Source of the DNA: Acanthosoma haemorrhoidale
Taxonomy: Eukaryota > Arthropoda > Insecta > Hemiptera > Acanthosomatidae
Assembly: GCA_930367205.1 (NCBI GenBank)
Contig: OV884009.1
Coordinates: forward strand, 32,993,841-33,057,840
DNA length: 64,000 nucleotides
Direction: 5' to 3'
The translations under genes were made by a program, and so were the position numbers. Shown one piece after another: positions 55,461 to 64,000 of the stretch. A model generated the notes under the pieces. That model saw nothing but the letters and a program-made list of their open reading frames with translations. It was not told where the DNA came from and did no database searches. Each line of letters begins with the position of its first letter. The first letter of the stretch is position 1.

Positions 55461-56996
55461 TTATAACAAATGTGAAAATAACAACCAGTAATAAACAATT
55501 GATCTCAGGAATGTTCATCTCACAAAATCTATGATTTTTGAAGACAATTAAATTCGGTACGATCAATTATAAATTGAAATGTTTTGAAGTGTACATGAGA
55601 TATTATTTTAATCTTGGATTCTCTTCCACTTATCGGAGGGGGGGGGAGGATAACGGAGTGCTAGTGGCTTGCTCCACCTATGTCACGAGTTACATTTATT
55701 ACGTTACATTAATTAAATAACATATCCTCATTTTATAAAACATATTGCTACATCCTGACACTCCATAAGATACTTGACGATAATGAATTAAATAACGTGC
55801 TAATTATTCAAATTTATTAATTAATGTGAAATATCTGATCTGAGGCGAAGCTTCTTAAGCCCAAAGATGAAAACTCCCCAAGGAGCCTTCTGGACACGTC
55901 CCTTTGAAACTTCTAATTGGTCTTCAAACAAAAAGATCTTACGTTAAGCAGTCTCTGGAAACTTCAAGTCAGACATTTATGTCTTCTAAGTTCTAATAGC
56001 CTGATCATGAAAAATAATCGATTCATTTATATAAATATTCATTCTTTTAAATTAATTATAATTTCAAGATCATCCAGTTTTCCTTACTTCTGAAACTATA
56101 TAATTTGAATAGCACCTTAAAGATATAATAATACATAATTTATAAGGTTTTCGCATATTTTTAGAAAGGAATTATTTATAATCTTTAATAAAACTGTAAT
56201 AAAACACGTATTACTAATTGTTGGTTATAATAGTAAAATGATGAGTAATGTATGAAAATTATTATAAAAAAAAAATGACCATATGTTTTTATCCCTTTTT
56301 TATTTTTTTTTATCTGTTCTGATGAGTCACTACTGACCTATGGAGATGTCTAGAGATTTTATTTGATGACTCCTGACATGAATTATATTGCCAACTTCAT
56401 AAACATGATTAATCATCACTATATTCCTTAATTACACGAGGATAACAAAATAAATATATCCTTACCATGATAGTATTCTATCGAATTACAAATATTCAAT
56501 TATATTACTTAGTGTAAATAGTAACTTTAATTGACTATAATTATAAAAAAGTCATTAAAATTGCATTGATAGTGTGCCTATAACTAGATTATCAAATTAT
56601 TACATAATCTGAAGATGCCTGAATTTTCAAATACTTGAATATAATCATTAAATGTATGCATATTGAACACAATCGATACCTTTTATATAAACTTTTTTCT
56701 ACCTTATCACTAAAAATGATCAATTGAAAAAAATAAATTGCTAATGAAAAATGTTTAAAACAGCTGTCACGTGTATATTCAAGATTAAGCAATCAAAATG
56801 GAGATTTCCTCTACTAATTTAAACATGAATTAATTTAACATGAATTTAAATTGTCAAAGTAAGAATTTAAATTATTATTAAGAATTAAATTGCTACTCGT
56901 GAGGAAACAGGTTTTTTAATAAACATAACGGCTTAATTTATTATTTTATTTAAATATCTTAAATCTAGCTCAGAAATACTAATTAAAATTATTACA
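55461..56996. other. Very AT-rich stretch without genes
   Basis: No recognised repeat or gene. Local features are a G run at about 55,638-55,646 and long A/T stretches. Confidence 0.5.
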
Positions 56997-57779
56997 TGCA
57001 CTGGTCACTGATATTGTATACATATGTACACTGCAAGCTCTTTTTTTTTAACTGCAGGAGAAGAGGTATAGGTAAGGTACTGTAGGTAGTTTATGTGGTC
57101 TTGGAATGACCACGAATTCACACTCGGTATCTGAGGGTAGGCGAAAACCGTCCGGATCCCAATGGTGAGTGTGAACCGGAGAAAGGCTGGATTGCCGTGG
57201 GAGACACTACTAGGTAAAGTTTGTAGGGCCTCGGCAACCGTCGTCCACGAGGGAGCGGTCTCTCCCAAGGAAGTGCTAGTTTTAGTAAGACGAAGGCAGA
57301 GAATCCCACTAGGAAAAGGTGGGGTCTGACGAGGCCGCACTAAAACATAGCGAGGTTTAGAAAGAGAGACTTAGAGGTTTTCATAAATGAGAAGGCCAAA
57401 TCTTGAAACATCAGTGCAGCTACAAGTACCAGTCAGAGAGCCGTAGTTAGAATGATTTATCTAAAAATAGGGGGTATATATAGCCCCCGGTAACCAATGA
57501 TCTGGGGTTTTATTCTGACCAACCAAACCGCAGGGTTGCGGTGACGCTTGACTGTTCTAGACCGGGACCCACCCAGCCTCCTAGCCGCTACCTGACTCCC
57601 CTTCAAGAGCCAGTTTTTTGCAGCTGCGTCTTTTATTGTATACAATATTTACACTGGTATGAATTATGATTTGGTAATGTTATTTACATTTGTTTAAATT
57701 AATTTACAACATATTATGACCAATTTACAATATATATATACAATAGAGTATAGGGTGATTTATCTTAGCGGTCGCTACA
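56997..57779 (-). mobile_element. Probable solo LTR, about 783 bp
   Basis: Read on the minus strand it starts TGTAGCGACCGCTAAGATAA and would end CAGTGACCAGTGCA, i.e. TG...CA. Inside are AATAAA (57,632-57,637), a GC-rich part, GGGGGCTATATATACCCCC (a near-palindromic TATA region near 57,472-57,490) and CATTCTAACTACGGCTCTCT. A second partial copy at 47,400-47,712 shows it is a dispersed repeat. No clear 4-6-bp target duplication is visible and no gag/pol adjoins it, so limits are provisional. Overlapping frames of 111 and 62 codons are LTR sequence. Confidence 0.6.
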
Positions 57780-58947
57780 GTAAACATTTAGAAAACTCTT
57801 AAATTGAGATATAAGCAGGAATATTTTTGACTTTGCACCATGAATACAACACTTCGTTAGATGTAAATTTTTTTTTTCAGGTTTAATGAGGAATTGTGAA
57901 ACATTAACGGTAAACATGTGATGAGCTAACCCCTTGGCAATAAATCCTCAGGTAGGTTATAGAAGCCAATTAAAAGTTTTTACACATACTACATGTCCGT
58001 ACATTTAAAAAGGATAAACTTGGCAGCCCCCTCCAGATACCAATAATAACTTTTTACTCCCCCCAGCTTGGCCCTCATCCCAACGAAAACCCCTCTGTCT
58101 CCTGTACTGAATATATAATGCATTATTTGACTCAAATTAATTTTTTTTTTTTTTGTAATTCACCTCTGGAAAGAAACGCAACAAACATGATTTTTTCGGG
58201 CGTAGAATAGAAATTTCCTTCTAATATTAATAATCTTATTCCAAACAAAAACACTAAAATTGAGATACCTATATTATTATTTATACCGCGTGAAAATTAG
58301 TTTTTCTAAAAAAGCCTGATGTCTCTTTTAAAATATCTTTCATTATTGACGGTTCTTACCCAATCGACTACTCAGGTATCTTCACGACTACAATTCAGGC
58401 AAAAACAAACTTTTGTATGCTTCACTATCTGTGTATTCAATATCAAATGTTAACTATATATTTTGTTACAACACTCCGGGTTCTATAACCAGAAGTATGT
58501 ATAAGTGATAATAATAAATGTAAAACTTGCCAAATATTGGTAACTCAAAAGGTAATTCAATGAAAATGAAGTTTTGAGTGTTTACAACACAATTTAATGT
58601 TAAATATTGTGTGGAGAGTAAGATTCTACAATCTTTGTTTTGTTTATAAATCTAAAATATTTATATAAAACAATATATAAAAAAATGGCGACACGAATGG
58701 ATCTTAGATTAAGTACTCATTATCATAATGGTCTATCCTCATTATAACTGTTGATTACAAAACACTACAGAATTGTCTACAATGAAAGTTCTCACATTGA
58801 AAATTTTTTTGTTTATTTTGAATTATTTTTGTTTCAAAACCCCTTTATTCAAAAACATTTTTGAAACAAATGAACAATAACATGAACAAATTTACAGATT
58901 TATAGCTCCTTTTCCTGCATAGCATGTTTTATCTGAATATACTCATT
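57780..58947. other. AT-rich stretch without supported genes
   Basis: Only an AGCCAATTAAAAG word (57,964-57,976) that recurs elsewhere in the window, and near 58,820-58,870 CAAAACCCCTTTATTC, which may be a family-B-type tail without a body. Confidence 0.4.
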
Positions 58948-59343
58948 CTTCCAAGTTCATAAAATTCCATAGTAACCTATCCAACCACCCTAATCCTGTA
59001 GCACAGTCATAGCACTGCACCATCATTCCTATAATCCTCCTCGGAGACTGAAACGGCAGTGGCCTCGTGACCTGCTATATATGCGTGACAGTGGGAGTCC
59101 TGGCAATGGCCAGTTTCTCCAATCATGTCCTGACTCTCGCGCTCTTCGTTGGCCTCCACTGGCTCGTATCCGCTTCCTCTCTCTCGCATACGAGGGAGGT
59201 GACAGCCATTAGATTTGGGAGGCCTTTGGGCTGTTTGTAAATATTGTATGAATGATGAATTGTAAATATGGTATGAATGAGAACATTTATCTCAATTACT
59301 TATTGTCTATTAAGGCAGATGTAATTTTATCATAATAAAAAAG
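58948..59343 (+). mobile_element. Jockey-A copy, last codons of ORF2 and 3' UTR with internal deletion
   Basis: It starts at CTTCCAAGTTCATAAAATTC, passes the ORF2 stop (TGACCTGCTATATATGCGTG) and the UTR, but lacks the GAGCGTCTGTGG core and about 70 bp after CACTGGCTCGTATCCG. The end is AAGGCAGATGTAATTTTATC and AATAAAAAAG. Confidence 0.88.
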
Positions 59344-60689
59344 TTATATATAATATACCTATTGACCAGAAGCTTCAGAAGCTGACTCCATGCTCTTGTC
59401 GAGTATTTGTGATCAGTCGAGCATGTTTGACTGCCAAAAGTGCACGACACACAGTTAAACTGTGCGTTCAGTGTGCGATTCCCTTCATTGAAGGCCTCTA
59501 GCATAACCTACAACTCTCTTAGCCTGACGCAAAATAATGGCAGCTGTACAGAGTGCCTTAACAAAACTTCATTCAATATGTTGCACATTGGAACCTTGTG
59601 CTTTGTTGTGCTTCTTAAGCTCCTTTACATTTCTAAATTATTGATTTTCAATTAAAATTGAGACTGCTGGAATTAGGTAACCTAAAGGTACAGTGGGGGC
59701 AGTGAATGGGTAAAAAAAAAAACCGTTAAAACTTTCAGATCGACTGGTATCTTTAAGACTCGTTCCCGGGCTCTGGTGCGAACGAAACTGAGCAATTCAC
59801 AAACAAACGGCGAATGTTCCCCGAGAAACTGGTGGCAGTTATCTCGGATTGATTGGCCGTTGGCTCCCCGCAGGAGAGATAAAGAGCGAGACAAAAGTTG
59901 GACGATGAAAGCTGAAGAAGGTGCCACCGCGGGCCGGTCTCATATTAAATCTGCCTTATCAGGGCCAATAAAGATAGCACCGGCCCTTTCACAGGCTGCC
60001 GCCTTTACTGCCTGTCTCATTATCAGCCCCGGTATCAGCTAAGAATTTACATTTATAGAACAATAGCCTTTAAATTGAGTTGAAACTTCTTACCTATGAT
60101 CCCTTTCTCTTATACTGTTCTTTGTTTTGTCGCGTGTAGGCTTTGCTTTACAACCCCTGGCCCCTAGGAGATAAAGAGTGATAACATTTTTGAGCCGTAT
60201 TTTTCCGTTTTAGGCTTCCTAATTCATTACGTCTTTTACGAGCTACTGGAATTTTGGATTGTTTTCTCTACCAGACATAATATATATACACGAAATTAAT
60301 GGATGAATGAAATAAAGGAACATCAAGTGCGGGTGCATGAATTGCTTAAAAATGTACTAAATGATTGTGAGAAATACATTTTTATTCCCCCATACGTTTT
60401 GGGCAAATTTAAAGACCTTACACTTGAAAGTTAAACATTTTGATGTACAAATTATATCTCATCCATATAATATAAACCTCCTAATTAAGATGCGTTTTGG
60501 AGAATATGACATGACGAGGTAACGAGATGAGTGCGCTACTAAACCGTACTGAGTTCTGGTACTTCAAGGACCAACAATCCCTTAACAACTATAATTCGAA
60601 CTAGGGCTTAAGGATCCGGACCACGTTGTGGGGGTCCAGGTAGTATGACAATCCGAAAAGAATACTTCAATACATCATAAGGATCGCCA
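59344..60689. promoter_or_regulatory. Non-coding; possible enhancer with clustered GATA motifs at 59,830-60,040
   Basis: Five WGATAR matches lie within about 190 bp on both strands: 59,839 (TTATCT), 59,877 (AGATAA), 59,956 (TTATCA), 59,972 (AGATAG) and 60,020 (TTATCA), embedded in GC-rich DNA (CACCGCGGGCCGG, GGGCCAATAAAG). Overlapping 81-88-codon frames on both strands have no domain. Function is inferred from motif density only. Confidence 0.4.
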
Positions 60690-61030
60690 TAAACTGCACA
60701 TATACAAACCAATAAAACTGATTGGATATACGGACTACAACTGTGGAGTACAGTCAAATCATTGAATCCAAAGTAAAAAAATATCCAACGCTCCCTTCTT
60801 AAACAGAAAAGCATCCCTTCCAAATTTTAAGGGATAACAAAAAATAAACCACTCCTTGACCGTATAATATTAATATTTAATAAATTCCACGAAAACTTAC
60901 CCATTTTTCTGCAATTTACCCTCCACTATCCCATCCCTGATGTAAATAGATAAGTATGTGGTGAGGTCCAGGCTCTAGCAACAATCCCTATTAATGCCCT
61001 GAGCGTTTGTGGCTCTCTGGTTCTCTCTTT
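60690..61030 (+). pseudogene. Jockey-C remnant, ORF2 C-terminus and UTR core
   Basis: Broken frames read LIGYTDYNCGVQSNH and, in another frame, KTDWIYGLQLWSTVKSLN, equivalent to KPIWTYGIELWGTAKKSN of Jockey-A. After a degenerate region the UTR core appears as CCCTGAGCGTTTGTGGCTCT at about 60,997-61,016. The tail beyond is not recognisable. Confidence 0.6.
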
Positions 61031-62064
61031 GGTGTTCTTTGAAGGATTCTGCGCAGAATGTGTATGTTCATATTTTATGAACGTTGGTCATAGTGTGAAC
61101 TATGAACGTATATGTGTAAGATTTAATTACTCTTAAACTGTCAGTCGAAATTCGCACACAGTGTCTTGGATTCTATTCCCATGAGCATTTTTTTTCTGAC
61201 CACTCAGGACTGAAGAGGTTAAGAAAAATTCACATTTTAACTAATTGAAAATATGGAGGCCTATATTTATCAAAAATATCCTCAAATTAAGTTATCAAAT
61301 TAAAGATATTATTGTCCTGATTACTAATTACAGAAATGGCACGTTATTTTGCATGGTAGTTCTATTTGATGATAATAAAAATAAATGTGCGTCCATGAAA
61401 TGTGACTGGGGATATTCAATAAATTTCTATGCAATTATTAAAAGTACAAAGAAAAAATTACTCAACTCACCCCCCTCCCCCATTGACTATTCCCATTATA
61501 CCAATTTTTCATTTACTTGGTGATTAAAATATAAATATTTTCCTAACACACAATGCAGTACATTATTAGAAAAAGTTATTAAAATCGTTTTATCTCTCAC
61601 TTGGCTAGATTTTTTTAACATTTAGACCCACAGTTCCTTCTGTAACTGTTAGAGATAAATAGGAGCTGTACACGGATGGGGAATATAAAAAAAAAAAAAA
61701 GGGAAAAAAAACGCTAGTCCGCTTCACCGATGGTATTAAAAGGGTAAAGACCAGGGGTGAAGCAGGTATAATAAGCCTAAGGCAAACAACGGATTTCACC
61801 GCCGACAAGATAAGAGCTGAGGAAATATGGGTAAAATAAAAGTGAATGGAAACAAAGAGTGCGTACAAGAGATAAACCATCTTTGTTAGAGCCACCGCTG
61901 CCGGTACTAACTTCCTGGCAATAGCTAATCCACGGGAAGATAACCTTGCTCTCACTTGTGCCGCTGGCTGGACTATACGCTTGTTCACGCCACTTCTGGA
62001 CATCTAACAGCTTTATTTAGCTTGAAAAAAACCTAATGATGGAAGAACAGTTTGGATCTAGAGA
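61031..62064. other. Stretch without supported genes; GC-richer patch 61,720-61,990
   Basis: A 132-codon minus frame at 61,605-62,003 crosses the patch; it is hydrophobic in the middle (VYLLYALFVSIHFYFTH) but has no family match, and a poly(A)/poly(T) run interrupts its C-terminal half. Probably regulatory or chance. Confidence 0.3.
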
Positions 62065-62690
62065 CGCCACTAATCTACAAAGTTATACTTAAGCCAACTG
62101 GGATATACGGAATAGAGAGATGGAGGGGCAGCAAAACAGTCAAACATCAAGCGCATCCAATTCTTTCAATCAAAAGTCCTGAGAGCAATAGTAAATGCCC
62201 CTTATTACGTCAGCAACAAAATCCTTCATAATGATCTTAATATACCCTACATTCTTGAACTCATCCCTTCCAAGTTCATGAAATTCCATAGTAGCCTATC
62301 CAACCACCCTAATCCCCTAGCACTCCATCAATCATTCCTATAACCCTCCTCGGAGACTAAAACGGCAGTGCCCTCGTGACCTGCTATAAATACATAACAG
62401 TGGGAGTCCTGGCAATGGTCAGTTTCTCTAATCATGTCCTGAGCGTCTGTGGCTCTCACTCTCTTGGTCAGCCTCCGTCGGCTCTTATCCGGTGACGCGG
62501 CTGATGGAGGTGTGCGGGGGACTTCCCAAGACTCCTCTTTCATGTGGACTTGCGAGTTGGTCTCTGGGATGTTTGTAAATACTGTATGAATAAGCGAGTG
62601 AATGAAAATTGTAAAGATGGTATGAATGAGATCATTTATCACAATTACTTATTGCCCTATGAGGCAGATCATAATAAAGTTGTAAAAAAA
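62065..62690 (+). pseudogene. Jockey-A copy with poly(A) tail
   Basis: It starts at ACTAATCTACAAAGTTATAC, then ILGYTE in place of IWTYGIE and KQSNIKRIQFFQSKVLRAIV, followed by HNDLNIPYILELIPSKFMKF and the ORF2 end near 62,388. The UTR core is CCTGAGCGTCTGTGGCTCTC at 62,437-62,456. The end is GAGGCAGATCATAATAAAGT followed by A10GAAAAAG. The first block has a one-codon deletion and a frameshift. Confidence 0.9.
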
Positions 62691-62744
62691 AAAGAAAAAG
62701 AAAGCTGGTACTTTCTTAAGCTGCTACTTATCATTCTCATTCTA

Positions 62745-63600
62745 TGTTTCTAGCTGTCAAAATAAAACTGCAGCAAGGGTCTGTCTTACTACCTTTACCA
62801 AAATCATTCCTACCACCAGACAGGTCCGGTTGTGCCTCTTCGTTGACGATACTGCTGTGTTCACGTTTACCTGGAGGTGTGACACTTAGTCTACAAGCTT
62901 CATTATTTAAATTAAATAAGCATTTATTTCAGAGGAAATTAATCAATGTCAACAAAACTGAAGCAATATTTTTCTCGAAAAGAATACCTAAAACTCAAAT
63001 AGTACTTGGTAATGAATCATTTGAGTGGTAGCTTATTGTACTCAAACCACATATCAACCATATATTTATCATATATCCTTTTCTCATAGGTCAATAGAAA
63101 TTCTAATCTTAATTAGCTAAATTACTCATTTATAATTTCTTAGTAAATTACATATTAACTTACGCTGCCTGTCATTCATAATAATATTGAATAATCCAAA
63201 ATAAGTTTCCAAGAATAATATTTGAGAAACCAAGGTACAATGAAATAGTTAAGTTCCACGAAGTATCCAAATCTGATTATATTCTTGATATTTTATAAGC
63301 GATAAGCACATACTTCATAGATAAATGTAAACAAAGGGAGAACCCAATACTTTAAAAAATTGTAATTTGTAACATTGTTAGATTGTATTGCCAAACCCGA
63401 AGGAGAGGTTCTACCGCCGAACAGATGGATCCGATATTTTAAAGGTATATTTAACAAAACCTGTTTTGATTCAATCATTGTCTTCACATGGGTCTGCCCA
63501 AATTGTATGTAGGTATTTCCTGTAAATACATATGCAGTCTATTATGAATATGAGTATGTAATGTATCTATCTATATGTGGATGGTTGTATATGATTGTTT
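62745..63600 (+). pseudogene. Family-D non-LTR retrotransposon remnant with RT catalytic box
   Basis: KLQQGSVLLPLP (compare PQGSVLSPLLF) is followed, in another frame, by LFVDDTAVFTFTWRCDT; FVDD at 62,839-62,850 is the catalytic Y/FxDD box of the reverse transcriptase. The next frame resumes with LNKHLFQRKLINVNKTEAIF and FSKR. Later parts (63,100-63,430) match 36.6-37.2 kb in outline. At least two frameshifts: dead. The limit to the next element is uncertain. Confidence 0.75.
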
Positions 63601-63699
63601 ATATATATTTTTTAGTCACAAAAGTTTTTTTGACTAATAGCCTTCATTTAAAAAGTATGACAATCTATTACCAAAAAGTCAAAAAGCTAAAAGTCTCAA

Positions 63700-64000
63700 A
63701 CGATTCCAGAATGGGATCATGAGAAAAGTGGTCCGACATACCTCTCTTGAGAGATTAAAGAACGCCAACCTGCACCCGTTGCTTGGTGTCACATCGGTGA
63801 GTTCATCTACCGGAGACACGTCAAGTTTTTTCAAGAGGCACCTCACAAACCCAGTGTTTAGCCCTATGACCCCACCACCCTTCCCACATCCATGGCAACA
63901 GACTGTCGGGGAAAATTAGGTTAAGATTTAGGTTGTTTGTCTTTTGTCAGATGTAAGTTAGTTTTAAGTCTATGATAAATAAGGTGAGCCCCATCACTTT
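63700..64000 (+). pseudogene. Family-B copy, running off the window
   Basis: FQNGIMRKVVRHTSLERLKN, then LHPLLGV, FFKRHLTNPVFSPMTPPPFP and HPWQQTVGEN to the ORF2 stop near 63,919, then the UTR start with GGTGAGCCCCATCAC at 63,981. A short deletion (VPSVGEF region) causes a frame change. The rest of the 3' UTR is beyond position 64,000. Confidence 0.9.

Noticed and set aside
57005..57340. 111-codon minus frame as a gene
   Set aside because: It lies wholly inside the dispersed LTR-like repeat and overlaps a second open frame, with no domain.
61605..62003. 132-codon minus frame with hydrophobic centre, considered as a membrane protein
   Set aside because: The C-terminal half translates a homopolymer run (FFPFFFFL) and no family, splice or start context supports it.
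1..64000. CRISPR arrays, bacterial operons, phage or Wolbachia-type insertions
   Set aside because: No regularly spaced repeats, no ribosome-binding-site-led gene rows and no bacterial-type genes are present.

Overview
This is nuclear DNA from an animal, most likely an arthropod (probably an insect). It is AT-rich and has no prokaryotic gene packing and no convincing complete host gene. It is full of decayed transposable elements of animal type: Jockey-like, D-type and L2/CR1-like non-LTR retrotransposons, a tRNA-derived SINE, LTR fragments, mariner derivatives, a pogo/Tigger remnant and a GTF2IRD2-like hAT element. The exact species cannot be read from the sequence. Almost every open frame is a transposon fragment or chance.

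Retroelements dominate. One family (here 'Jockey-A') has about 16 copies on both strands. Nearly all are cut at the 5' end, and they share the last part of ORF2, a GC-rich 3' UTR and a conserved 3' end. An older relative ('Jockey-C') lies at 3.3, 5.5, 26.1, 52.6 and 60.7 kb. A second family ('B') has copies at 16.6, 20.1, 21.5, 31.3, 41.9, 48.8 and 63.7 kb. The copy at 16.6 kb sits inside a Jockey-A copy with a readable target-site duplication. A third family ('D') is at 36.6 and 62.8 kb, and an L2/CR1-type remnant is at 1.35 kb. LTR-like repeats are at 47.4 and 57.0-57.8 kb (one family) and at 19.8-20.5 and 51.7-52.2 kb (another).

Among DNA transposons the best-preserved object is a 2,517-bp hAT element (33,757-36,273). 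It has an intact 601-codon transposase frame, a TATA box, a polyadenylation signal and a perfect 8-bp target duplication. Two non-autonomous mariner derivatives (463 bp and 110 bp) carry the same ends. A pogo/Tigger fragment lies at 38.0-38.6 kb.

Between the repeats are GC-richer, low-repeat islands of 150-500 bp (near 0.7, 7.9, 9.0, 9.8, 13.1, 18.2, 20.6, 22.6, 28.9, 37.8, 40.2, 43.3, 45.6, 50.2, 53.2, 60.0 and 61.9 kb). They have no long frames but contain dense motif-like sequence: GATA sites, homeodomain TTTAATTGG sites and a Hox/Exd-type TGATTGAT. My reading, as inference, is a large intron or gene desert holding regulatory sequence. The only candidate host exon is an 84-nt hydrophobic, splice-flanked frame on the minus strand at 40,029-40,112.
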